A stretch of DNA of 64,000 bases from NCBI RefSeq assembly GCF_963924675.1, contig NC_089220.1:57484639-57548638 (forward strand), written 5' to 3'. The notes beneath the pieces are model-generated. The model did not search any database. It was not told the DNA's origin and saw nothing but the letters and a program-made list of their open reading frames with translations. The translations under genes and the position numbers were made by a program. Source of the DNA: Phocoena phocoena. Lineage: Eukaryota > Chordata > Mammalia > Artiodactyla > Phocoenidae. Shown here piece after piece: positions 1 to 13,029 of the stretch (positions within the stretch are counted from its first letter, which is position 1; each line of letters starts with the position of its first letter).

Positions 1-2185
1 TTTCAACACAGTGTTGGAGGACAGAAGTGTTATAAGAGTTATGATGGGTAATCTGCTCTTATAGTGAATATAACACTTGTGATGTTTTCCTAATGCTATA
101 AACAAATTCGAATTGTAAGACAAGGTTTTACAAATGTGTTTTTTTGCAATGAAAATTATCTTGCATTTCTATTAAGCTATAAATCAATAAATATCAACAC
201 ATGAAAGAAATCTATTGTTGGGAATAAAGCATGGTTTGGGGTCAATTTCAGTAAGTCCAAGCAACGTATTACAGAAATACACTTACAGTGATCAATATAC
301 ATTTTTCTTGCTCAAGAGGCTTTTATGCTGATGCCTTCATTTTCAACAAGGGAAAATATGTTGCACTATGAAAACAAAGGGAAATTGGTTGATTTTTGTG
401 ACTACCGTAATGTTTCAAATCTTCAACATCTGATATTTCAGGGCAGTACAATTATCCTTCACCTTTCAAAATCTTTTAAATCTAAATCATAAAGCCATTA
501 TCAAACCACAAGGAACCATGTGAATATCTGAGTTGGGGCACTACAAATCTAATAATTATCACTTTGGCAGCATATTTGTGGAATTTAAGGAGCAATTTTG
601 TGTTGAATTTTGTGTTATCCTCCCAAGCAAACTAAAAATATCCATATAAAAATGGTTAAAAAACCATGTCATGTTAAAAGTGCTGATGCTTATATGAAAT
701 GAGAAAATAGTAATCTTATTAATATAGCATGATGTGGGTACCACTGAAAAATATATTATCATAAAATAGCTAAAATTTGCAATTGAAATTAACCAAAATA
801 TTACTATTCCTAACCAATCAACAAGTAATCAAAAATAATACAGGTCATATGTTCTTAATGATGATGAAAGTGAAATATCAATTTACTTCTTTCATACATT
901 TTTTGAAATCCACAATCAAATGCATTCCCATTCTCTAGAGTACTTTAACATTTGAATGTATAGTTAATATTTCATATGACCCATCCAATGTCCTTTTCAG
1001 ACCTTCAGAATAATGTTTTCAAATGTCCTCCAAAGGGATCATCCTGTCTCCAGGAATGATAAAGTCTTTCTCAAGTTACTGTGCTGTGGTTTTACATTAG
1101 GAGGGGAATGTCTGCCGACATTTCATGTGATTTGCACTTGAGAGACAGTGAATTATTTTTTATGGTCTACTCAGCCATCTTCTATCTTTGAAATGCATAA
1201 AGTTCTTTGTGTCATTTCTTCAAATACTCATCCTTGAAATTCTAACACCAGGGGATTCAGATATGGTTCCTAAAGTAATGCCCTGTATATTCTATATGGT
1301 TCTGAGATTTTTCATCTTTTACTGACACAAGCAATGGAAGATAAAAATAGGTCATTTGGATAGAGAAGCCTAGAAGTATGTAAGAGGTTCATGTGAAATC
1401 ATGAAATATGAGACAAGGGGCAATGAAATTTGAGGAAGAAACTTCTCAGATAAACTTTTAACTTGATACTATTTGTCTGTTATAGATGGTAGGTGCTTTG
1501 ACAATAAAGAAAGTTCAGACTTATCTAATTATTATACTCAAATACAGGTTAATCAGTGACTTTGATATACAAATTTAATAAAAAATGAAATGACCTACTT
1601 TCGTGTATGCTGAGGGCATTTAATTTTTCATGAGCGCTCCACATGACTATCTCTATAGTGTCCTAATCTTTCCTGTGTGTTGTTCCTCCAGAGATATAAA
1701 CACAAGTAAAATGTGATATAATAAAGGTCATAATGGAAACAATTAGAGGGCGAAAATGCATCATCACTTTGCTTATCCAAAAGCAGAGGTTTTCCTTTAG
1801 TGTAGAACTGCATAAAAATATAGTCCTTTGAGGTCTTAAAATTTTGGAATTATTATGGGTTTCTAACAATAACTTATCCTCACTTGGTTTGGCATAAAAA
1901 AAGTATGTCTTTATATTAACAGCCTAAAGCAAAGGAAAAATGGCACTCCAATCTACCTCAGCCTGGGACACTATATTGATAAAGCTTACTTGGAATGTCA
2001 GGGTCTTCAGAATGATGATTAAATATGTTTTCACTTCTGACATTTCTATTACCTCAGTTTACTTTTCACCTGTGATCCCAGTGGATATGCCACCCAATTA
2101 AAGAATGTGCTGGATATTGCAGTTTTATTATAAAACTAGTTATCTCTTAGTAATTTCTCGATATAGTAGCCAGAATTAGACATTA
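1..2185. other. AT-rich DNA, nothing recognised
   Basis: Both strands carry many stops and only short ORFs (67 codons or fewer) with no recognisable domain. I see no repeat family I can name with confidence, no CpG clustering and no RNA gene. It is consistent with intergenic or intronic mammalian DNA. Confidence 0.6.
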
Positions 2186-2189
2186 TTAC

Positions 2190-2410
2190 CCATATTTGTC
2201 CAGTCCTCCTACATTTTTTCATTTCACCTATAAAATATTTTTTTCTCACAATAATCCTACAAGATAGGTGGACCAAGTTTTATTATGATTATTTTATAAA
2301 TAAAAAACCTAAGGACTGAGGAGGTTAAATGGGCAAAGTACAACAAGTTAGTTTCAGAGGTATAGACAGAATCCAGGTGCCCGGTTTTGAGGAGAATGCC
2401 CTTTCTACCA
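2190..2410 (-). repeat. MIR SINE fragment
   Basis: The + strand reads like the reverse complement of a MIR core: a stretch of the type 'ACAAGATAGGTGG ... TTTATAAATAAAAAACC ... CTGAGGAGGTTAAATGGGCAAAG', then a degraded 'GAATCCAGGTGCCC'. MIR is an ancient tRNA-derived mammalian SINE and copies are typically 25-35% diverged. Boundaries are approximate. Confidence 0.5.
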
Positions 2411-2569
2411 AGGCTATCCATTCAACCCTGCAGAAAAAGCAATTCGTAACACTGTAGGAGAAAATATAAGACTGCATTATATTGTTTGCAAAAGGAATCA
2501 GAGACAAATTCTCTGAATCTGTGATTTCCATATTAGGCTGTGACATGGTCTATAAAACATAGTTACAGA

Positions 2570-2690
2570 TTGTCCATCCTTTGAGGGCCAAGACTGCCTC
2601 ATTTACCTTGCCTTCCCAGTGCCTAGCAAAATATCCAGTCATAGAGGAACATAATGGATTCCTGCTGTTGAACAAATGGTTCATGAGCTC
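2570..2690 (+). repeat. L2 LINE 3'-end fragment
   Basis: The segment resembles the L2 3' tail ('AGGGCCAAGACTGC ... TTGCCTTCCCAGTGCCTAGCA ... TTGAACAAATG'), the usual end of this ancient LINE. An ORF of 96 codons starts here and has no recognisable domain. Family assignment is from memory of the consensus. Confidence 0.4.
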
Positions 2691-5558
2691 TGTCTTTAGG
2701 GAAACAAATATTATTTTAGCATTTCAAAAGAGGCAGAATAATAGTAGGAATCAGAAGGCTCTAGTTCCATTTCTGTCACTTTTCAAGTATGTTTTATTGA
2801 ACAAATTCCTTATCTCTACTGTAAAGACAATGATACCAACCTTTTCTACCTCACAGCATTTCTTGAACTAATGTGAGAAAAATGCTTTCTACGAGATGCC
2901 AAAAAGATATACTAATATAAAATATTTTTCTGTATTTGAAATACCACGTATATTTTATTATTGATACTGTAGTTCCAGAAGCATATTTTAAAAGCTTTAA
3001 TAAAAATATTTAAAACATGTTAATATATTTAATTATCATTACTTCCAAGCTTTATAAAATTTAAATTTGCTTATAAATTATATAATTTAGCTTGTTATAA
3101 AAATGACATGTTTTATATAATTTGGGTTATATTAATTTTAAATCTAACTTTTAAAAACTGAGATTTGTTGGAATTACTTCTTTTAAGAACCAGGAAGTCT
3201 CTCTCAAGGAATATTAAAGTTTAGTAAGGAGAATTGATGTACAATACCAGAACTGCAAAATAGAAGTTGCTAAGTCAGATATTTTTAAATGTCTTTTTTA
3301 CATTTAGCAAGAGAAAGCAATTAAAATATTATATGGAATGTGGTTTGAAGTCTATTTTTTCTTCACTAAATGGCTTTCATCATTCAACCTATCAAAAATA
3401 CATTTAAGCAAGTATGTGGAGGGCTGCCTTACAGTAATTTCTGGCAATAGCCCCCTGACAGTGTAGAGTTGACAAATAAGGAAATACAGATACCCCCCAC
3501 TGCATTCTAATGAGAATTTGACAGCTTGTGTCAAGGCAACCTTGGTTCCTAACTCCCTACCATTTTAATTAGGAGGAACAACTTATAGCTGGTGTAACAT
3601 GAACACAGAATAGCATTTATGAAGTCCTCACTACTAAGGGCAGGAATTGCAGTGGTCTAAAGTCCTCAGGATTACCTCATTTCTGTGCGCTGAGTGAAGA
3701 TATCTGGGTCTTATTACCCATGTGGATAGAATGTTCTCCTATTACAGCAGCATCTATTTAGGGTGGAGCCAGTCCAGTCACAAAGGGCCATGGTAAAGAG
3801 GGTCTGGTGTAGATACCACAGGCAAAAATGGGTCTGAAAATAAGCGAAGGTTTTAATTTTCAATCTAAGGCAGTAAACAGAGAACAGAATTTGGATTTGA
3901 AGCAAAACCTGGAAAAATTCCCTAACGCAAATTTATGTTTGAGAAAGAAACCTTTTTGGGTACCCAGAGTGGAGACTCTGGGCAGAGAGAAAATGTTCAG
4001 GGTGCTGAACTGACTTGACAATTTGATCCCACCCACAAAGGTCCTAAAGACTCTCTTGACATTGTGAAGAATGTGGTCATATCCCTGGGTCCTCAATAAA
4101 AAATGCAAATCCAGCAGCATCTGCACTTTTGATCTCTGCCCTTAGACACAGGCTGCGATTTTCCCTTACACCTAAGTGACCCTATATATCAAAAAACTCT
4201 AAATGAAGTGTAAAAAGCTCAGAGCAAAAGAATAACATGGAGCCACCAGGCAGGCCTGGCCCTTGACTGAGACAGACCCCAAACTGGGTAAACAGAATAG
4301 TTCTAGTCCTGGATGCTTTGCTGGGATAGCAGGCTGAGGGTAGTGCATGCAAATTCAGAATGAAGCTCTTTAAGAATTAAGAGACTAATATGGACAGAAT
4401 CTCAATCTAATTAGAGTCTCTAGATTTGTTATTATTATTAGACTCTTTTTCCTTTAGAAAGGAAGAAAGCAGATTTGGAAAAGGAAAAAAAAAATTCCTG
4501 CCCCTTCCCCATCCCAATTCTGGTAGTTTTAAAGCGTTATATGATTAAAAGAAAACAAAACAAAAATCTGAACATGCCATGCTGAAAACTTCATAATTCC
4601 ACTATCATAAGATGCTGAAAGTACGTGAACAGAGAGCAAATCTCCCTAATTGCAATCATGGAATTAAGCAGCCTGAGGTACACCTCCAATTGATGACCAT
4701 AGCCTGAGCACCTTGTCTTTACAGCCTATGCAGTGGATCTGTGCTGAGGGGCTGCACAGGCCAGGGCAAATGCCCACAGTCAGGAAGAGTGTGGGAGACC
4801 CACAAAATGAACCCCTATTTGGACCAAGAGTTTACTGGACTCAAAATCTTGACACCTGAGTATTTGGGTTCTTTGGTTTGTAAATTTTCAGGTAAATTAT
4901 ATGTACTAGCTGATAGAGCCCTGCGAATATGCAAGTTTTGTATTTGTCCTTAAAAATAATTATGAAAATTAAGACACTTTAAAAAATACCATGGTGCATT
5001 CTAATGGTTCTTGGATTTGAAGGATGTATCTGAGTCAATGTTCAGAATTCAATATGGTTTTTGACCTTTAAAATATAATTTATTGGGAAGCAATGGGTTC
5101 CAATTTCACTGCGAAACAAAAATAACACTTCTCTAGGTCCTAAAATCATAAAAATATTAACATGCTGCCCTTCTATACTTGTAATTTGGGAGCAACTTGT
5201 ACTTATTTGTGAATAGTTTCTTAAAGGGAGTACAGTAATGCATTTGTCAGATTATATACCACATTTAACAATACCTCAAGGGAGTCTTGATCCAGTATAG
5301 GTAGAAAAGTGAAATAATAAAACTCACTTTCAAACATTTCTCAATATGTCACAGAGAATCAAAACTGAAAATGTACCCAAATCCGACAGCTTAAAAGGAA
5401 ACAGATCACCTTGATCAATTTAAACACTGGCTCTTTAGTTATATACTGGAACATACAGTTCCTAGAGTCTGTCTTCAAAATATATTATAGCTAATCATGC
5501 CCTAGAAGAAAGTCTCATATTTCAATGTCTCAGGAATTTTATCTATACAGATAGTGTC
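2691..5558. other. AT-rich DNA, nothing recognised
   Basis: Short ORFs only (88 codons or fewer), none resembling a protein family. 2880-3160 is extremely AT-rich. 4190-4360 is slightly richer in GC but I recognise neither an exon nor a repeat in it. Confidence 0.55.
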
Positions 5559-5566
5559 TCATAGGG

Positions 5567-5775
5567 CAGGGGTCCCCAACACCGCCCGCCCCCTGCCCCC
5601 GGGCCGTACCACAGGAGGTGAGCGCTCGGTGGGTGAGTGAGCGAAGCTTCATCTGCCACTCCCCATCGCTCCCCATCGTTGGCATTACCACCTGAACCAT
5701 GCCCCTGCCCCGCCCTGTGGAAAAACTGTCTTCCAGGAAACCAGTCCTTGGTGCCAAAAACGTTGGGGACCGATG
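5567..5775. mobile_element. hAT-type miniature transposon (non-autonomous)
   Basis: A 209-bp element with terminal inverted repeats CAGGGGTCCCCAAC (5567-5580) and GTTGGGGACCGATG (5762-5775). It is flanked by a perfect 8-bp target-site duplication TCATAGGG (5559-5566 and 5776-5783). An 8-bp duplication with CAGGGG-type ends is characteristic of hAT DNA transposons. The interior is GC-rich against AT-rich flanks and matches the widespread mammalian repeat with 'GTCCGTGGAAAAATTGTCTTCC' near one end. Overlapping ORFs of 72-91 codons are chance frames in this GC-rich element. No transposase is encoded, so it would have been mobilised in trans. The exact family name is not assigned. Confidence 0.85.
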
Positions 5776-5783
5776 TCATAGGG

Positions 5784-7240
5784 GATTAAAAAATTATCCA
5801 TTATCTCCCAATTACATGATTCTACTATTTTACTTCCACTCTTAAAGTACAGATGATCTAGTACCTGACCAAAACAGCACTGTATGCCCTTTCTTTGCAT
5901 TAAGCTATTGGCCTTTATGGCTTCTTGAATGACGGGAGACTCCATGGGGAGAATCTGCATTAAACAAAGGGATATCTCTGGATGGGTCTATTGCTGGAAG
6001 AACATCCCAACTTAGTGACACTTTTTTGGTACTGTTAAAAAGATGAGTATGATCTCTAATCTAGCAGGAGATGCTGAAAGATCTAATTTCAGAAAAGTGA
6101 GAAGCATTGGAGATTCATACAGATCTATAACTGAGTGAGTGTAGTGGAGCTCATTATAGTGGATGCCCTTCACACACTGGACCCAGTTTTGCTTAGTTTT
6201 ATTGAGAATCATTACAATGTGATCCTGAGTTTATTTTATAACAATCACTGGAATACAAAAAATCCAGTGACATTAAAAAAGACTGAAAGCCAATGGGAAT
6301 AACTGAACTTAGAGGCAAGCCAAACCAATACAAGGTAAATAATACAACAATAGTTAAGTAGGACTGATAATTTTGAAACACAGTGGAGAAGATTACATTA
6401 TTTTCTATTTCTTCACATTCCTCTCCCTAGGAAAAGATGTAATTCAGTCACACTAATTGGCATCTAACAGCTGTTCATTGGACTGCTAGCTGTAAGACAA
6501 GAAAAAATTTGCTACATACATATATACGTGTATATATTATATATATACACGCATATTAGGAAGATGAGGTCTATGTCATTATTTTAGGGGTCATTATTTT
6601 CTACGTCATGTAAATAGTTTTTATTTTATGAATTTTTTAAAAAGATTCTTAACTACAGAAGGCAACATTTACAAAATTGCAGAGAACACTTTTGACTTTT
6701 TAAAATGTAAGTGAATAAAGGAATATCTTAATTTACACTCATGGCATTGCCACACAAATGTCATAATTCCAAAGATTTTTATGGAATTGGACCTAATCCT
6801 AAAAAATGAATGCAGAATGAACCCACACTGACGTCAAGTCTGTTCGCAACTGGTATCAGTGGAAGTTTTCACTAAACCACTCTGGCCCACGCTAAAACCA
6901 GTACCTAAAAGTGATCCTTAATTGAGTATTTAAACATATTCAAACCTATTTAAAAGTACCTAAAGCATTTTAAAATAAAAGGAAATAAATATATGTTAAA
7001 TACAAAAAAATTAAGAAAATAAATACCATCCCCAAAGTAGCATAAAAGTCTATAATCAAGTCACGATATTGGGGTATGAAAGAAATTGAAAAATTAAGCA
7101 AAGTTTTTAACTGGAATTAATTTCCATAGTAATTTATTAGATACAGATGGACTTCAGCTATATTATTTTACATATATTGTGGTAGTACATCCTTTGTCTT
7201 ATTTATCAATTAAGTAATTTAACCTGAAAACTGACACAAT
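5784..7240. other. AT-rich DNA with a short AT palindrome
   Basis: No gene or nameable repeat seen. 6527-6551 is an imperfect palindrome (CGTGTATATATT, A, TATATATACACG; 11 of 12 positions pair), typical of AT-rich cruciform-prone microsatellite DNA. A consensus cAMP-response-element octamer TGACGTCA lies at 6829-6836. Confidence 0.5.
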
Positions 7241-7242
7241 AG

Positions 7243-7460
7243 TGACATCATAATAGTGACCATTTATTGTGTCCTATTATGTTTTAGACATTGTGCCTAA
7301 AAGTGTCATCCACTTGTGTCCTGAAAACAAGCCTGAACCTTTGGGGTTATTAGCTTTAGTTTACGGATGAGATATTATAGTTCAGAGAGGCTACATTAAT
7401 TGCCCAAGGTGACAGAATTTGAAATCAAGTCTGAGTACAAATCCCATACTTTGTCAACTA
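7243..7460 (-). repeat. MIR SINE
   Basis: The + strand carries the reverse-complement MIR pattern in order: 'CATTTATTGTGTCCTATTAT', 'TTACGGATGAGATATTATAG', 'TTCAGAGAGGCTACATTAATTG' and 'CCCAAGGTGACAGAA'. The order and spacing match an almost complete MIR. Ancient and non-coding. Confidence 0.65.
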
Positions 7461-7744
7461 TAAAATGAGAAGAGTTTGGTAAATTGAGTTAAAATGCATG
7501 ATTTTCACATTTAATGTTTATCAGATTATGAAAGTAATATCCTAGCCATCTAAGCATAGGAATTTTAAAATAAGTAAAAGAAAACCAACATGTATTCTTA
7601 AAAGAGATGCAGATAAATACGAAGAAAAAATACCTATTCGTCTAACACTATTAACATTCTGATGTATTTTTCGCCAGTCATAATTTTTCTTCTCTAAGAA
7701 TACAGAGAGATAGACATACATGATATTCTCTTATAATTCAACTT

Positions 7745-7880
7745 CTCTGCTTCCAAGTACCTCATATGTAAAAATGTAACAATAATAATACCCACATTTC
7801 CTAGGGTTGTTATGAGGTTTAAATATGGATAATGAAAGTAAAGGGCTTAGTAAAGTATGTGGCACAAGATATTACTGTAG
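7745..7880 (+). repeat. MIR SINE, 3' half
   Basis: The segment has the sense MIR 3'-half pattern: 'CTCATATGTAAAAATG', 'AATAATAATACCCA', 'AGGGTTGTTATGAGG', 'TTAAATATGG' and 'AAAGGGCTTAGTAAAG'. It lies about 300 bp from an oppositely oriented MIR and is a separate insertion. Confidence 0.6.
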
Positions 7881-8049
7881 AAAAGAAAAAGTAATGGTAG
7901 CTTTGAAGATGAAGAAAGATTTTCCAAAATTCTCCAAATTTTTTTCTTTATGATTTCTTATCCTTTTAAACATACTTCTTTATTTTACAAAACGAATCCT
8001 TTTTAATCTAGTCACTTCCTATCCCAAAACCATGGTTCAATCCTCCATC

Positions 8050-8670
8050 AAATCTTGATGGGCATAGCCTTTTGTGCTCCCTAGCTTTCCCTGTGTCCTT
8101 ACAGTCTATTCAAAGGCAGCAGCCAGAGCGATACTTTATAATATTAGTCATTTCCTGTCATGTCTCCTCAAAACGCTCCTTGGCTTCCTATCTCAAAGTC
8201 AAAGTCTTTAGGCTGACCCTCAGGACTTACTTCTCTCTCACCTTTTTAGAGACTCTTCTGCTCACTCACTCCTCTTTAGCCACAAGCTCCTCCTGACTAT
8301 TCTGTAAACATGTGGAGCTTGCTGCTGCCCCCAGAGTTCTTGAACTCACTCTTCCTTCAATCTCTGTTCTTCTCTTGGATAGCTTCATGACTTATTCCCC
8401 CACTTATTTAGGTCTCTGAAAAGTCTCCTCATCTGAAAGGACATGTGGAAGCCTCCCTTCCCGATTCCACACCCCATATGGTATTTTCAATATTTTCCTT
8501 CATAGCAGTTATCATTGCCTAATATTTTATATTTATTTATTTATTTATTTATTGTCAAACACCTCTGCCCAATAAATAAGCTTATGATAATAGGGATTTT
8601 AACTTTTTCACTCATTGTGTCCTTGACTGATGCCTAGCAGATAAATATTTGTTGAATAAATAAATCAGCA
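8050..8670 (+). repeat. L2 LINE 3' end
   Basis: The segment resembles the last ~600 bp of L2 in sense orientation: a 'CTCAAAGTCAAAGTCTTTAGG' type region, then pyrimidine-rich text, then the diagnostic tail 'GATGCCTAGCAG ... AAATATTTGTTGAATAAATAA' (8632-8667). A TTTA tetranucleotide run (8532-8562) sits inside it. The 74-codon ORF at 8072-8296 is not a host gene. Confidence 0.55.
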
Positions 8671-8674
8671 GAGG

Positions 8675-9085
8675 CTTCTTACAGTCATGGACTTCTGAAA
8701 TGGGTTTTGAAGTATCAGTTGAATTTGAGCAGTCAGAAATGATACAAGAGCAAGTGCTCCAGGAAGAATAAGCCCAAGGAAATACAGAGTGGGGAAAAAA
8801 GGCAACAGAGTCTGTGCGAGCAAAATAATTCAGTTTTACTGTTGTATGCAGCCTGAATGGAGGAGTAGTCATAGTTGAGACTAGAGGCTGGATCTTATTG
8901 GGATTTGAGGGCCATGAATGTCAGACAGCAAGTTTGAATTTAATTTAATAAGCGATGAGGGTAATAAGTTTTTGAGTAGGGAAAATACATACTGAAGCTC
9001 ATTAGGAAGATTTATCTTGCAGGAATATAGTATGGATTAAAAGAGGAAAGACTATAAGTAGAGAGTTTACAGCTTTATATGAACC
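8675..9085 (-). repeat. Ancient L2-like repeat, antisense
   Basis: The + strand has the antisense L2-like pattern '...CCAAGGAAATACAGAG ... GGGATTTGAGGGCCATGAATG ... GTTTTTGAGTAGGGAAAATACA'. This recurs in mammalian genomes and follows the L2 3' end in inverted orientation. Family and limits are uncertain. Confidence 0.35.
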
Positions 9086-9954
9086 ATTCCAACCTAACTC
9101 ACTCCAACATTTGACAAGTCAGAAAAGACTTTCAGATTCTAATTTGTCTTCCAGTTAATGTCAATGAATTAAGAGTAAAGGTCTTTACTATAGAAGATAT
9201 AGTATCAAACATCAAAGGAAAAATCCCAAGAAAATACAAGGTATGTAATTAATATACTTTTTTAAATGACAAAAGAAAACCCAAGTAGAGAAATATATGT
9301 CCAGTGACTGAAGCAGGGGTATGTCTTATATGACTAAGATATCCTACTGTCAAAGAAAATTATCTGTTTCCACTTATGTCCCCTCAAAAGTATATGATGC
9401 AAATGCTTTCAAAGAAATGAGGCTCTTATCACTATTCGATTACTGTACATCTGAATTAGCAGCAAATAAATCATAGCTATACTATATAATATACACCATG
9501 AAATTAGAATTTCTAGGTTCTGAGAATATATGGTCTCATTAAACAAATGGGAAGAATATAAAGTGATCCATCTTAAATCCATATATTTCTCAAAAGTAGG
9601 TTTCAGAAGCCCTGAAAAGGATCAATAATTCAAATTATAATTTTGAAGTGATAAATATTTATAGTATTTACTGAATTTACATGATCTAACAGCCAATTCA
9701 GAATGATAATTATATATCTGAAAGAAGCTATTGCCTTAAACTGATTTAACTCAGAGAAAAATTTTTCTGTAATTTTATTCGAGATGTGTATATAGGTCAT
9801 TTCTAGTTCTCTCCAGTATTTCTTTATTGAGAAAAGGTCTTCAAATATTACTCTACAGTAAATCTTTAGCTTAATATCAACAAGCTTGGGAAAAATCTCT
9901 GAGAAAACTGTTGCCTTCTTTTGTGTCACCACTACTGCTTTTACACATAAATGA

Positions 9955-10720
9955 GTACTTCATTTCAATAATTCAATAAATCAATTCAGTAATTTCAAAT
10001 ACTATTCTAGGCATTTGGATTACAAAAAAATATGTTAAATATGCCAAAGGCATCAAAGTCTATCTAGTATATGTGAAAAGAAGGATAAGTGAATGATTGA
10101 ACTACAACGTGATATGATGGAAAAAAATGCTCTGATACAGAATGGCCACTATATAGAAAAGCAAAATTCTCAGAAAAACCTCTGCTCAAAGATCTTGGGA
10201 AGGAATCTGTACAATACAAAGCTACATTGCACAGAAACATGGAAACCCACCTGACACCTCCCTAGGACTTATGCTATGAGGGCAGCATGGGAACAAAAAT
10301 GTGATGAGATCCTCAACTTTGAGGCATCAGAGAAGCCTTCCCCAGAAGGAGATTCTGGAAATATTGTTGGATAAACAATTTGAGGATGATGAGAAAATGA
10401 TATTTTAGGCAGAAGGAAAGGCAAAATCAAAGACATAGAAACATGAAAGAGCTTAGTATGTGTAGAGAACTCTATAAATAGTTCAGCAATACTTGGACAA
10501 GATCTTATGCCAGCTGTACTGACTAGAATTAGGAAAGTCCATTCAGAGAAATAAAGAAATAAAAAGGTGTTTATTTCACCTAAATAACGTGCAGGAAACT
10601 CTGAATATGTAGCTGTGGAGTGAGCTGAAGTAAAACAATGTAATTATTTTACAAATAACAGGGAAGTCTTTCAAGGCCATAAAGCAGCATGGAAGCGTAG
10701 CCCACCAATAAGTGATCACA
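9955..10720 (-). repeat. L2 LINE, antisense
   Basis: The + strand starts with the reversed L2 3' tail (AATTCAATAAATCAATTCAG, 'TTCTAGGCATTTGGATTACA') and continues through 'CAGAGAAGCCTTCCCCAGAAGG', the antisense of a conserved L2 3'-region block, then 'TCTTTCAAGGCCATAAAGCAG'. Diverged and non-coding; limits approximate. Confidence 0.5.
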
Positions 10721-12440
10721 AAGTTGATTGAACAGTAAAACTCCAGGCTTCTGTTGTTGGATAAATTATCTGAGGGTGTAATATAAGAAACTACCATAGA
10801 GCAGTAAGTTTTTAATTAATGGGAAATACTCTTCAAATAAATTTCAAGCCAGTACTTGAGCCAGAGCAGTCTATTTTATCTAAAATAGAAAGAAAAGGAA
10901 AATCCTCAGACCTCATGAATAACTGCAGAAAGTATCTTTTTGCAAATACAGAGACACATGGCATCTTCAACATATAGATATAATATATATAATATATATT
11001 TTGTATATATATATATTCCTGTAAATACATTTTTTACAAAACCAGCTGGTGATGAATCTAGTCATTTGAATTTTACTAGTTTACAGACTAAATGAGAATT
11101 TACAAGTCAGAATAGCAGCCCAGACGTAACAAGCTAGTCCAGCATGTGCCATCATTCATACCTAGGGAGCAAGGGCTAAGACCCATAAGATAGTGAGCCT
11201 GATGGATGGGATCCCACCTTACATGTTCCCAGAGCTCACTGAACTTCCTGTGTCATAACAGTCCTCACACATGTGAAGCAACTCTATTTCTTTCATGCAA
11301 ATACCAGTATCAGACAAATTGAATCCATGAATTCCTGAGTATCTTTCTCCCTGCTACTCTGTACATTCAACACAGGCAACAATACTATTTCTCTTGTTTA
11401 CTGCTGACTCTTTAGATCCTACCACTACTTCTAGTAAATGTAGAATGTTATCAATATATCTTTATGAATCAGTCAGTGAATTAAAGATGTAGCACCTGAC
11501 AACAGAAAAAGAGAATTGTTTCCTTTATCCACTCTAATAAATGGTTTCATGGAGGCCTTAGTGAGAAAAAGTGAGATATTGTTAAGAAGAAATGAGAGCT
11601 AAAAAGGAACTTAAAATTATAGTCAAGATTCAGCAATCCAGAGTTGGGAGACCAGATAAGCTTCACCTTTGACAGAACAGTCCCGGCATAGTGCACAGAC
11701 CTTTTTTGCAACAAATATTAACTCAGCAACTTTGAAATAAGTAATCAGGTAAGTATCACTAAAACCTAGAAAGTTAAATACTGAGAAAATATTAATTTTC
11801 TTATCTGTAATGAGTAAAATTAATTCTTATAATGCAATACTCACAATCATAGATTTCATAAATGGAAACTTTAAGTATATTTGTTTCTCTCTCGAGAGGG
11901 GGAAAATATATATAATTTCAAGTGACATACATAGAGGCTTTTAATCTAATATTCTTTCCTCAAGTCTCTGAAATTACAAGGCTGTTTAAAACAGCAAAAA
12001 GTGTCACTACGAGAAAATATTCACTAATGAATATTCACTTATATAAAGATTAACTCCATTCAAATATCTCTCTCCACTTAACACTAGTATAGATAGATGG
12101 TCAGATAGATCAATATAAAAATAGCTATGTCTTTGACCATGTTGTCTACTTCTTTATCATCACTTTTGCATTATAAATGTACTGCATTATAAATTTATTT
12201 TATTTCATTTATAAAAATTAGAATTTCATGAAGTCAATGAAAATGATGTTGAATAACCACTAGAATCAAAAGCATAGCTCCTGAAAATGATCTGGCAGAA
12301 TGAAACCACGTGATAAATGAAAAAATATCTGCAAGATGCTTCAAAATAAATTGGTTTACTTACCGAAAAAATTAAGAAAGGCCCTTGGGAAAATTATTTT
12401 TTTAAAGCCTTAGTTTGTGTGTGTGTGTACTTTTCTTCTG
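10721..12440. other. AT-rich DNA with an AT microsatellite
   Basis: An (AT)n-type tract occupies about 10975-11018. I recognise no exon or interspersed repeat in the rest. ORFs are 73 codons or fewer with no similarity I can name. Confidence 0.5.
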
Positions 12441-12449
12441 TTTTTATTT

Positions 12450-12690
12450 TCCTTGGGTTTTTTTATCTCCAGAATTAACCTCCTGGGAGGGGGGCAAGGG
12501 GAGTGATTGCTAATGAGTATGGATTTTCTTTTGAAGGAGATGAAAATTTTCTAGAATTAGATAATAACAATGGTTGCACAACCTGTGATTAACTAAAAAT
12601 CACTAAACTGTACACTTTAAAAAGGTGACATATATATGGTATGTGAATTATATGTCAATAAAAAAGTGGAAAATAAATTTAAAAAAAATT
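12450..12690 (+). repeat. L1M LINE 3' UTR fragment
   Basis: The text matches the 3' UTR of old L1M elements: 'GGGAGGGGGGCAAGGGG', 'GGATTTTCTTTTGAAGG', 'GATGAAAATTTTCTAGAATT', 'AATGGTTGCACAACCTG', 'CTGTACACTTTAAAAAGG', ending 'TATGTCAATAAAAAAG'. It lies just upstream of another L1 fragment in the same orientation. Confidence 0.6.
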
Positions 12691-13029
12691 AACATCCTTG
12701 GAGTTCTGCTGTGAAAGGTAACTGTGAAGTAAAAACTATTCTTTTCTGCTCTTGATCAATATTGTTTGAAAACGTGCAGAGGAATGATAAGATTTGAGTG
12801 TTTCTTTTGCTCTAGGAATATGCATAGTTATGAATATACTTTTGTTAAATATGAGATAAAATAATTTTCAAAAGTTTAGCTTCATTCTTCTGTACAATAT
12901 CCAAATAAAACTTTTATCTCTGTTAATGTGGAATTTAGTGGCACTTTTAATTTCCATTATCAATATTCTAGACTGGTCTCCTAGCAGGACCTCCTGTCTC
13001 CTTTAGTTTTGTTTTGTTTATTTGCTTAA

